The position numbers were made by a program, and so were the translations under genes. A stretch of 64,000 bases of DNA, from contig JBOFJQ010000034.1 of the NCBI GenBank assembly GCA_051656905.1, positions 1 through 64,000 of the forward strand, read 5' to 3'. Of the stretch, positions 9,160-16,795 are shown piece after piece (position 1 is the first letter of the stretch; the number at the start of each line of letters is the position of its first letter). A model generated the notes under the pieces. It worked only from the letters and a program-made list of their open reading frames with translations. It searched no databases and was not told the DNA's origin. This DNA is from JAGNZR01 sp051656905 (GTDB taxonomy: Bacteria > Fusobacteriota > Fusobacteriia > Fusobacteriales > Fusobacteriaceae).

Positions 9160-9804
9160 ATGTTAAAAAAATTTGAAACAATTAATAAAATAATTGATGT
9201 TGGAGTTGTTGCAGTGGTTAGAACTGAGACAATTGATGAGGCAATTAGAATATCTAAAGCTTGCATTCAAGGTGGAGTTTCTGCTATTGAAGTAACTTAT
9301 ACAGTTCCAGGAGCAACTGAAGTTATAAAATCTTTAAGAGAAACAATTCCAGCAGAGCAATTAATAATTGGAGCTGGAACAGTATTAGATTTTCAAACTG
9401 CAAGAATTGCAATTTTAGCAGGTGCTGAGTATATTGTTTCACCTTATTTTGACGAGGAAACAGCAAAACTTTGCAATACTTATCAAATTCCATATATGCC
9501 AGGATGCATGACTATTACAGAAATGGTTAAAGCTATGTCTTTTGGTTGCGATATAATCAAATTATTCCCTGGATCTGCCTTTGGTCCTGATTTTATAAAA
9601 GCAGTTAAAGCTCCATTACCACAAGTTAATATTATGCCAACAGGTGGAGTTTCTCCTGAAAATGTTGATAAATGGATAAAAAATGGAGTGGTTGCTGTGG
9701 GTGCAGGAGGAAAGCTTGCTTCTGGTCCATCTGAAGATATTACTGCTACTGCAAAACTTTTTGTTGAGAAAGTTAAAGTTGCTAGAGAGGAGATGAAAAA
9801 ATAG
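9160..9804 (+). CDS. kdgA: 2-keto-3-deoxy-6-phosphogluconate aldolase
   Basis: 214-residue class I aldolase that splits KDPG to pyruvate and glyceraldehyde-3-phosphate. The Schiff-base lysine lies in DIIKLFPGS (Lys134) and the general acid/base Glu in AIEVTYTVPGA (Glu44), matching Lys133/Glu45 of E. coli Eda. Length is standard. It is followed directly by kdgK and is divergent from the uxu/TRAP operon, so the two transcripts together give a full glucuronate-to-glycolysis route. Start ATG follows AGGATGGTGAG. Confidence 0.95.
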   Translation: MLKKFETINKIIDVGVVAVVRTETIDEAIRISKACIQGGVSAIEVTYTVPGATEVIKSLRETIPAEQLIIGAGTVLDFQTARIAILAGAEYIVSPYFDEETAKLCNTYQIPYMPGCMTITEMVKAMSFGCDIIKLFPGSAFGPDFIKAVKAPLPQVNIMPTGGVSPENVDKWIKNGVVAVGAGGKLASGPSEDITATAKLFVEKVKVAREEMKK

Positions 9805-10821
9805 ATGAAGGCTAAAGTTGCTACTTTTGGGGAGATAATGCTTAGATTATCTACTATGGAAAACAAAAGATTTATTCAATCTGGAGCATTCCAAGCAGAC
9901 TATGGAGGGGGAGAAGCAAATGTTGCAGTTTCTCTTGCTAACTTTGGGATTGAAACTAGCTTTATATCTAAAATACCTAATAACCCATTGGGAGATGCAA
10001 TACTTGGATATTTAAGAGCAAATAAAGTTGAAACTAAGAATATTGTTTTAGGTGGAGAAAGACTTGGAACTTATTACTTAGAAGTAGGGAATGGAACAAG
10101 GGGTTCTAGTGTTATTTATGATAGAAAATATTCATCTTTTTCAACCATTTCTCTTGATGAGATAAATTTTGAAGAAGCTTTAAAAGACATAACACTTATA
10201 CATATTTCAGGGATTACCCCTGCACTTTCTGAAAATTGTAAAAGTCTAAACTTAACTCTTGCAAAAAAAGCAAAAGAAATGGGAATTTTAGTTAGTTTTG
10301 ATTTTAATTATAGAGGAAAACTTTGGACTCTTGAAGAAGCTGGTGAAACTTTTAAAGAGTATTTACCATATATAGATATTTGTTTTGCTGGGCATTTAGA
10401 TGCTGAGAACATTTTAAAGATTTCTATTGAAAAATCTAATATAAAAACTCATGAAGAATTATTAGAAGCTTACTATTCTGAAATTTCAAAAAGATACCCT
10501 AATATAAAATATTTTGCCGCAACAAAAAGAAATATTAATTCAGTAGATAATAATGATTTGGCAGGTTATATTTATACTGGTGGAGCACTTTATAAATCAA
10601 AAGAATATAATTTTAATATACTAGATAGAGTAGGTGGAGGAGATGCTTTTTCAGCTGGAACACTTTACGGAATTCTTAAGAATATGGATCCTCAAAGTAC
10701 AGTAGAATTTGGAGTTGCAGCTTCAGTTTTAAAGCACTCTATTAAGGGAGATGCTAATTTAGTATCTGTTAATGAAGTGAGAAATCTTATAGAAAATGGT
10801 GCAGGAAAAATCTCTAGATAG
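9805..10821 (+). CDS. kdgK: 2-keto-3-deoxygluconate kinase (PfkB family)
   Basis: 338-residue sugar kinase phosphorylating KDG to KDPG. N-terminal ATFGEIMLRLS and YGGGEANVAVSLANFG, and the C-terminal DRVGGGDAFSAG with the catalytic Asp, are PfkB/KdgK signatures. Its ATG follows the kdgA stop codon without a gap, and the ribosome site (GAGAGGAG) lies inside the end of kdgA, so translation is probably coupled. A strong terminator follows at 10905. Function is well supported by the aldolase partner and the divergent uxu genes. Confidence 0.93.
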   Translation: MKAKVATFGEIMLRLSTMENKRFIQSGAFQADYGGGEANVAVSLANFGIETSFISKIPNNPLGDAILGYLRANKVETKNIVLGGERLGTYYLEVGNGTRGSSVIYDRKYSSFSTISLDEINFEEALKDITLIHISGITPALSENCKSLNLTLAKKAKEMGILVSFDFNYRGKLWTLEEAGETFKEYLPYIDICFAGHLDAENILKISIEKSNIKTHEELLEAYYSEISKRYPNIKYFAATKRNINSVDNNDLAGYIYTGGALYKSKEYNFNILDRVGGGDAFSAGTLYGILKNMDPQSTVEFGVAASVLKHSIKGDANLVSVNEVRNLIENGAGKISR

Positions 10822-10850
10822 ATTTGGGAATTAGAGATAAAAATAGCTTG

Positions 10851-10890
10851 AAATAAATTCAAATAAATTCAAATAAACTCAAATAGATTA
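10851..10890. repeat. Short tandem repeat, 10-bp unit x4
   Basis: Four successive 10-bp units of the form AAATAAATTC, the last two with one to three changes, right after kdgK and before its terminator. Probably a slippage product. Confidence 0.8.
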
Positions 10891-10904
10891 TATATTTATA
10901 CTAT

Positions 10905-10936
10905 AAAAATAGGATGATAAGTCCTATTTTTTTTTA
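10905..10936 (+). terminator. Rho-independent terminator of kdgA-kdgK
   Basis: AAAAATAGGA (10905-10914), 7-nt loop, TCCTATTTTT (10922-10931) and a further T run. Confidence 0.88.
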
Positions 10937-10996
10937 TTATAAAAAAAATATTAAATAACCACTTTATATGTTTTTAGTGTCCTAAATAAGAAAAAA

Positions 10997-11014
10997 ATAT
11001 TATTTAAATAATAT
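10997..11014. promoter_or_regulatory. 18-bp perfect AT palindrome upstream of the autotransporter
   Basis: ATATTATTTAAATAATAT reads identically on both strands, 60 nt before the autotransporter start. It could be an operator or a small hairpin; in such AT-rich DNA chance is possible. Confidence 0.3.
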
Positions 11015-11074
11015 AGAATATTTGAGGTAGTGATCAACGAGTATAAAAAAAGGGGTAACTCTAGGGAGGTATTT

Positions 11075-14000
11075 ATGAAGAAAGATAAAACGACGGCGGT
11101 AAAATTACAAGAAAAATCAAGAATACCGATAGCTCCACTTGCAATATTTTTATTAGTAAAAATGTTGGGATATGGTGCAGAAATAGTAAATGATGAAATT
11201 ATTAGTAAAGAAAAAAATGGAAATGGAATAGAGTTGACATTAAAAGATACTATAATAAATAATGGAACTATTAAAGGTAAGGAAACTTTAGTTGGAGGTT
11301 CGACTAAATATGATTCAAATGTTTCTATTTTTTCTACTGCTAACGGGGTACTTGGAAATGTAAAGACAAATGATGGAATAATATTAGGTGCTGCAGAAGT
11401 TACTGGAGGAAATACTCTTAATAGTAGTGCCACTGCTATGGCAAGTTCGAATAATAGTGCTAATGGAGTGTATGGGAATATAACAACAAATAATGGAGTA
11501 ATATTAGGTAAACAAATTTTAAAAGGAGGAACTTCTGATATTGATATTAATAGTGAAGTTTCTAGCATGTCCAGTTCTAATGGAGTACGGGGAAGTATAA
11601 CGGAAAATAATGGACTAATACTTGGATATGGCGAATTTTATGGGAATAAATCAACTACTGAAGTGGTTGATAGTGCTAATGGAGTAAGTTCAGGTTTAAC
11701 AAAAAATAATGGGGTTGTATCGGGTAGTGCAACTTTATCAGGAAGAGGGGATAATCCTAGTTTAAATGCAACTCAGAATGCAGATGCAAGCAGTATTAAC
11801 TCAGGAAATGGAGTCATGGTAATTCAGAATGGAGAGATAGGTAATGATGGAGTTATATCTGGATATGTATTATCAACATCTGGAAAGATTAACGGAAAGA
11901 AAGATTTTGAAAAAATTAATTATTCAGGGAATGGAATCAGTAAAGAAACTAATATGAGCTCAAATATTAATAATAAAGGAGTTATAAAAGGGTCTCAAAG
12001 TGCTATTGCAGCACCTTCAATTACAGGGACAATGAACAATTATGGGATATTAGCAGGAAGAGAAATTTTTGGCGATGGTGTAGAATTAATAAAAAATGAT
12101 ACATCTTCAAAAGTAGGAAAAGAATTAATGGCAGTGCAACCAACAAAAGAGAATAACCAAGGGATATATGTAAAATTAAAATCTGAAACATCCAATGGAG
12201 AAAAAACAGGAAAAGTAGAATTAGGGGCAGATGGGAATCCGGTAATTGAAGAAATAAGAATAGGAACTGCAGGTAATATTGACGGAAAAGAAATAGTTAA
12301 TGGAGATGTAAATGGAAATATAGCCACAGCTCAGACTATAGTTGGAAATGTTGATACATATTTAAATTCTACTAATTTAGTTTCTGGAGAAAATGTAATA
12401 ATAAATGGTAGTGGAATGCAGAAAGGTGCATTAGTTATTGACAGAGATACAGAATTAAAAGATAGTGTAGTAAATGGATATAACACAGCTGTGTACGTAG
12501 AAGGTGTTAATAAGTTTAAGGCAGAAAATACTGTCTTTAATGGTGGGGGACTAGAAAATGATGTAGCTGTAATCAAAGGTGATGCAGGAGATAATACTAT
12601 AAGTATATTAGGAAAATCAATAGTAAATGGAAGTATTGATTTAGTAGACGGTACAAATAGCTTAACAATAGGAAATAATGTTAAAATTAATGGAGATATT
12701 CATGGTGGAAACGGAAATGATACTTTAAGTTTAGGAGATTCTACTTCAGAAGGAAAAGATAGCAATCTAAATATATTTGGTATAATTGATAGTTTTGAAA
12801 CTATTAATACAAGTGGAAAAGTAACATTATTTGAAACAGCACAAGTGTCAGGTGCGACAGATATAAATATTCAAGATGGAGATTTATTATTTAGGGTAGA
12901 TCCAAATATTAAAGTAGATGAAAAAGTAACGGGACATGCTTTATATGGGAATAAAGGAACAGTGTCAAGTAGCGGTGGAAATTTAGTAGTAGGTCTAAAT
13001 GGAATAGGAGAAGGAACTACCATAGCAATGGGTGATACTACAATTGATAAGGCAAGTGCAGACAATGTAAAAGTTAATTCATTAGTTTTAGATGCAAAAG
13101 TATCGGAAGACGGGAAAGAAATTAATGTGAAAGTTTTAGATTCAATACCAGATCCAGATCCAAATCCGGACCCGAAACCAGATCCAAATCCAAATCCAAA
13201 ACCGGATCCGAATCCAGAACCTTCAATAAAAGTTGATTCAGTTTTATATAATAAACTAGATCAAGGATATAAATCAATTGTAAGTGCTGGAGAGATAGGG
13301 AAATTAGCGAATACAACGTTACTAGATGATAAGACATATAATGAGTCACTAGGGGGATTACTAATAGTTTTAGATCAACTTTATGCAAATAATCCATACT
13401 CTTATACACTGAAATCAACAAGGGATAATTTGAAACTATTTGAAGAGAATATGTCGTATTTAACAATAAAACCAGAAAAGAATGAATGGATAGTACAAGG
13501 TAAAGGGATATATACAGGAGTAAAAAATGATAATAAAGCTTCTGGAAAAAATAATTATGGTTTTGACACAGGACATAGAAACTATAAGACAACAACAGAT
13601 ACAGCTGGAGGATTGGCTACATTTGAATATGGAATTTCAGATAAAACTTCCATAGGAGGTATAATTGGAGGAAGTAATCAAAATGTTAATTTCAGAGGTT
13701 CAAATAAAACAAAAGCAAATTCGTTATATTTAGGAACTTTTGCTAAAACTGAAGTAGATAATTTTAGATTTACTGGGGGATTAGGATATCAGTATACTGA
13801 TGCAGATACAGATAGAAAGATATCAAATGGATATGATACATTTAAAACAAATGATAAATATAATATAAATTCATTTAATGCTTTCTTAGAAGCAAAATAT
13901 GTTTATGAAGGAACTCAAAATTGGAGTATAGAACCAAAAACAAGGTTAAGCTATTACTACGTAGATCAAGATAAGATAGATGAAGGATATGATCCAGAAC

Positions 14001-14362
14001 AACTATCAATAGGAGTAGATGAAGCTAAGAGTAAAACCGTAGATTTAGAGGTTGGAGTAGACATAGTAAAAAGTGTATATATGCCAAAAGCAAAATTAAA
14101 CAATGTTTTTTATGCAGGGGTAGTAAATACCTTAGGTGATATTTCAAAAGATCTAAAAGGCCATGTAATTGGAAAAGATAAGAATGGAAGTAAGTTTGAT
14201 ATTGAAGGAACAGAATTGCCTAAAACATCAGGAAAAGTAGCTTATAACCTAGAATTAGAACAAGATAATGGAATGATTTATACCGCTGGAGTAAGTTTGA
14301 AGTTCTCAGAAGACTATAATAGAGCTGTAAATACTTTTATAGGGGTAGGATATAAATATTAA
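11075..14362 (+). CDS. Type V autotransporter with repeat-containing passenger
   Basis: 1095-residue outer-membrane protein. An N-terminal signal (KKDKTTAVKLQEKSR then hydrophobic IPIAPLAIFLLVKMLGYGA) is followed by a passenger with at least four imperfect units of the form NGVxGxxxTNNGxILGxxxxxG (residues about 85-260), then beta-helix-like G/N/D-rich sequence. A Pro-Asp/Asn-Pro-Lys linker (about residues 690-715) precedes the C-terminal autotransporter barrel of about 280 residues ending in GVGYKY, with the terminal aromatic needed for BAM insertion. The ATG at 11075 is chosen over 11030 because AGGGAGG lies 5 nt upstream and the signal peptide then starts correctly. No protease triad was recognised. 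Likely an adhesin or surface-shaping protein; ligand unknown. Strong terminator follows. Confidence 0.88.
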   Translation: MKKDKTTAVKLQEKSRIPIAPLAIFLLVKMLGYGAEIVNDEIISKEKNGNGIELTLKDTIINNGTIKGKETLVGGSTKYDSNVSIFSTANGVLGNVKTNDGIILGAAEVTGGNTLNSSATAMASSNNSANGVYGNITTNNGVILGKQILKGGTSDIDINSEVSSMSSSNGVRGSITENNGLILGYGEFYGNKSTTEVVDSANGVSSGLTKNNGVVSGSATLSGRGDNPSLNATQNADASSINSGNGVMVIQNGEIGNDGVISGYVLSTSGKINGKKDFEKINYSGNGISKETNMSSNINNKGVIKGSQSAIAAPSITGTMNNYGILAGREIFGDGVELIKNDTSSKVGKELMAVQPTKENNQGIYVKLKSETSNGEKTGKVELGADGNPVIEEIRIGTAGNIDGKEIVNGDVNGNIATAQTIVGNVDTYLNSTNLVSGENVIINGSGMQKGALVIDRDTELKDSVVNGYNTAVYVEGVNKFKAENTVFNGGGLENDVAVIKGDAGDNTISILGKSIVNGSIDLVDGTNSLTIGNNVKINGDIHGGNGNDTLSLGDSTSEGKDSNLNIFGIIDSFETINTSGKVTLFETAQVSGATDINIQDGDLLFRVDPNIKVDEKVTGHALYGNKGTVSSSGGNLVVGLNGIGEGTTIAMGDTTIDKASADNVKVNSLVLDAKVSEDGKEINVKVLDSIPDPDPNPDPKPDPNPNPKPDPNPEPSIKVDSVLYNKLDQGYKSIVSAGEIGKLANTTLLDDKTYNESLGGLLIVLDQLYANNPYSYTLKSTRDNLKLFEENMSYLTIKPEKNEWIVQGKGIYTGVKNDNKASGKNNYGFDTGHRNYKTTTDTAGGLATFEYGISDKTSIGGIIGGSNQNVNFRGSNKTKANSLYLGTFAKTEVDNFRFTGGLGYQYTDADTDRKISNGYDTFKTNDKYNINSFNAFLEAKYVYEGTQNWSIEPKTRLSYYYVDQDKIDEGYDPEQLSIGVDEAKSKTVDLEVGVDIVKSVYMPKAKLNNVFYAGVVNTLGDISKDLKGHVIGKDKNGSKFDIEGTELPKTSGKVAYNLELEQDNGMIYTAGVSLKFSEDYNRAVNTFIGVGYKY

Positions 14363-14397
14363 TAAAATCTAGTATTAGTTAATATTGAAATTAGAAT

Positions 14398-14440
14398 AAA
14401 AGGGAAGATAAGTGTAAAATTCACTTATCTTCCCTTTTTT
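14398..14440. terminator. Bidirectional terminator between autotransporter and small secreted protein
   Basis: 17-bp perfect stem (14398-14414 with 14422-14438), 7-nt loop, flanked by A and T runs, placed between convergent genes. Confidence 0.92.
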
Positions 14441-14453
14441 ATTATTTGATTGA

Positions 14454-14777
14454 TTATTTCAATGAATTAAGAATTTTTGAAGTTCCATCAACGATTATTT
14501 CAATTTTTTCTTCATCGTCTTTATCACTCCAATCTTTATTATCATTATTATTTTTTTTGTCTTTGTCATGGCCGTAAGCGTGACCTATTCCATTATTTCC
14601 TGGACCATCATTGTCGTATTTTTCCTTATCTTCATCTTTATCATTCTTTTTTTCTTTTGAGTCTTTGGCTTTACTCTCTTTCGATACTGGTTTTCCCTTG
14701 GCAAATACTTCAGAAGTCAGTGAAAATGTAAATAACATTATCATAAGTAAAAGTAATGTTTTTCTTAAAGTTTTCAT
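14454..14777 (-). CDS. Small secreted, Lys/Asp-rich protein of unknown function
   Basis: 107 residues. Residues 1-26 are a clear signal peptide (KTLRKTLLLLMIMLFTFSLTSEVFA, cleavage probably after VFA-K). The mature part is extremely rich in Lys, Asp, Glu and Asn, with a short GPGNNGIGHAYGHDKD segment in the middle and a more ordered, hydrophobic tail (KIEIIVDGTSKILNSL). I do not recognise the family. Own promoter at 14837-14864 and an AAGGAG ribosome site. It faces the autotransporter and shares its terminator. A disordered periplasmic or exported protein that binds cations or polyanions would fit the composition, but no function is shown. Confidence 0.72.
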   Translation of the reverse strand: MKTLRKTLLLLMIMLFTFSLTSEVFAKGKPVSKESKAKDSKEKKNDKDEDKEKYDNDGPGNNGIGHAYGHDKDKKNNNDNKDWSDKDDEEKIEIIVDGTSKILNSLK

Positions 14778-14836
14778 ATTAGATATCTCCTTTTAATTAT
14801 ATTGTCTAGGCATAATAGATTGCAAATTTCACTATT

Positions 14837-14864
14837 ATTTTACCATATTTTATGAAATAATCAA
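14837..14864 (-). promoter_or_regulatory. Probable promoter of the small secreted protein
   Basis: Minus strand TTGATT (14864-14859), 16-nt spacer, TAAAAT (14842-14837), about 60 nt before the start codon. Confidence 0.5.
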
Positions 14865-14889
14865 ATGTAAAAAAATGATGGTATTTAAA

Positions 14890-14935
14890 AAGAAGAGGGA
14901 AGTCCTATTTTTCAATTAGGTATTTCCCTCTTCTT
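14890..14935 (-). terminator. Terminator of the NhaC-type antiporter gene
   Basis: 12-bp stem (14890-14901 with 14924-14935) with an inner CCTA/TAGG pair, and on the minus strand followed by a T run; 30 nt after the antiporter stop codon. Confidence 0.88.
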
Positions 14936-14965
14936 GCTTATTTTGTTATGTTATACTCTTTTGTA

Positions 14966-16429
14966 TTATTTAATCTCTTTTTTTCTTAAAGATACTTGTG
15001 GCTCAGTTGGAAGAGCAAATCTTGGAATAAATCTGTCAAATCCAGTAAGAGTAAGTAGTAAGATAGAGAAAACTGCAATAAATGCAACAAAGTTATATTT
15101 TATAATATCTATAGGATGGAACACATGTAAAGGATAAACTGCACTAGCAATACCAACATAGAATCCAATATAAACGTGCCATGGAATTAATTGAGATCCA
15201 AATACTCCAAGAGCATCACTAAATGTAGCGTTTCTAAGTCTAAGAGTCTCTATATCTGCAGGAGAACCTTCAACATTTTCTTCAACAATAGTTCTAATGA
15301 TAGGTCCTATTGTAACTATTTGTGCCATTTCATCAGCTAGACCTGCATTTCCAACAATAGAAAGCACTCCATTATAAAACATTAATTGTCTTACATTTTT
15401 AGACAGTTTAATTACAAGGTTTGAAAAAGGTTTGAATGCATCCATTAGTTTCATTATTCCACCAAAGGCAGCAATCCACATCATCATAACTATAACCCAT
15501 GAACCTGCACTTGCAAATCCACCCATTATCATATCCATAAATTCTTTTATACTTGGAACTGTTCCAGCAATGATACCAAGAATAAGTGCTGAGATTATTC
15601 CTAAGAAAAGGCATAAAAGAGTAGCCATACCTCTGAATGCAGAGATAAAAACAATGATTAAAGGTATAACCATATATAGTGGAACTCCACTTTTTACTTG
15701 TTTTAAAAGAGTAACTGCTGATTCTCTTTGCTCAGCTAGTTTTGTCCATACATCTGCTGGAATTTGGTTAATAGCTTCAGCTGCATTTCCTTGAACTGTT
15801 GGAAGATCTAGAACAACACCTGCAATGTAGAAAGATGAAATTCCAAGTACTAGAACAAGTAGAGACCAAAATCCTTGATGACGAATTCTTTTCATAACTT
15901 CTACACCTTGAATTCCAGAACTTACAATAGTTGTGTCTGAAATAAGTCCAATGTTATCTCCAAAACATGCTCCACCTGCAATTGCTGCAGTAGTAAGAAG
16001 AACATTTCCTCCAACTATATGGTTTAACCAAAGGAAGATAGGAGCACAAGCTGCGAATGTCCCCCAGCTAGTTCCTGTTGCAATAGAAAGTATAGATGCA
16101 ACAGTTACCCCAACAACAGCAACAGTTCGCGCTGTAAGGCCTATATTAAGTGAAATATTTATTATTGCTGCTCCAACTCCTGTTGACATGAAAGTTTCTG
16201 CCATTGCATAAGCTGCCATAAGAATAAAAAATGCTATTTGCATCTCTTTAGCATTATCTATTGCAGAAGTCATAAGATCTTCAACTTTTCTTTTATCTAC
16301 TGTCATAGCGATAAAAGCTGCATAACATGTGGCTATAGGTGCAACTATAAGTGCGTTATAACCTAAGAACATAAGTACTGCCATTAATAAAACCGGACTT
16401 AACTTTAAAAAAGATGTTAATGTGTTCAT
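14966..16429 (-). CDS. NhaC-family Na+/H+ antiporter-like permease
   Basis: 487-residue protein with about 12 membrane helices. GTSWGTFAACAPIF (about residues 118-131) and GGACFGDNIGLISDTTIVSSG (about 151-171) are conserved NhaC-family signatures. Members exchange Na+ for H+, or in some cases carry lactate/malate or lysine; the sequence does not say which. It is a single gene with a consensus promoter about 235 nt upstream of the likely transcript start-to-ATG distance, so it has a long untranslated leader. The start ATG follows AAGGAGAATAAA. It does not appear to belong to the neighbouring oxidoreductase gene's operon. Confidence 0.85.
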   Translation of the reverse strand: MNTLTSFLKLSPVLLMAVLMFLGYNALIVAPIATCYAAFIAMTVDKRKVEDLMTSAIDNAKEMQIAFFILMAAYAMAETFMSTGVGAAIINISLNIGLTARTVAVVGVTVASILSIATGTSWGTFAACAPIFLWLNHIVGGNVLLTTAAIAGGACFGDNIGLISDTTIVSSGIQGVEVMKRIRHQGFWSLLVLVLGISSFYIAGVVLDLPTVQGNAAEAINQIPADVWTKLAEQRESAVTLLKQVKSGVPLYMVIPLIIVFISAFRGMATLLCLFLGIISALILGIIAGTVPSIKEFMDMIMGGFASAGSWVIVMMMWIAAFGGIMKLMDAFKPFSNLVIKLSKNVRQLMFYNGVLSIVGNAGLADEMAQIVTIGPIIRTIVEENVEGSPADIETLRLRNATFSDALGVFGSQLIPWHVYIGFYVGIASAVYPLHVFHPIDIIKYNFVAFIAVFSILLLTLTGFDRFIPRFALPTEPQVSLRKKEIK

Positions 16430-16590
16430 TTTATTCTCCTTAAAAATTTTTTTTAGTGTTGAATAAATCTTTAGATAGGAAAAACAACATAAATAAATTA
16501 TTACGGATACAAATTAGATAACTCAGTAGGCTTCTATGTATACTTTGATAAGTTAGTGATGTTTTTTTCATAGTAGTTTCATAGAACGGT

Positions 16591-16626
16591 AGGTATTAAA
16601 TAAAAAAAAATACCTCTTTTTTTTTC
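16591..16626 (+). terminator. Orphan plus-strand terminator-like hairpin inside the antiporter leader
   Basis: AGGTATT (16591-16597), A-rich loop, AATACCT (16609-16615) and a long T run. There is no plus-strand gene upstream, so it would end a small or antisense RNA if real; alternatively it is a leader stem of the minus-strand transcript. Confidence 0.45.
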
Positions 16627-16671
16627 AAGAACTATTTCATATCTCATTGTTTATTTGAAACACTTTGTTCA

Positions 16672-16700
16672 AGGATAACTCTATAAATGCAAAATGTCAA
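16672..16700 (-). promoter_or_regulatory. Promoter of the NhaC-type antiporter gene
   Basis: Minus strand TTGACA (16700-16695), 17-nt spacer, TATCCT (16677-16672). Predicted start about 16665, giving a leader of about 235 nt. Confidence 0.65.
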
Positions 16701-16795
16701 TATAAATATAAAATATGAAATATTATGTATTAATATACAACGTATATATACATAATATTAGAGAAAAACCCCCACTATAAAGAGCATCAAAATGA

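Larger units (their letters stand above)
16430..16795. other. 366-bp intergenic region, antiporter leader
   Basis: No open frame of note. It contains the antiporter promoter (16672-16700), about 235 nt of untranslated leader, and a hairpin with a T run that reads as a terminator on the plus strand (16591-16626). I could not match the leader to a known riboswitch class. Confidence 0.6.

Noticed and set aside
10851..10890. Tandem units considered as a CRISPR-like array
   Set aside because: The repeats are 10 bp with no spacers; simple tandem duplication.
16430..16672. Lysine riboswitch before the NhaC-type gene
   Set aside because: NhaC-like lysine transporters often have one, but I could not find the conserved core segments in the leader; left as unassigned leader.
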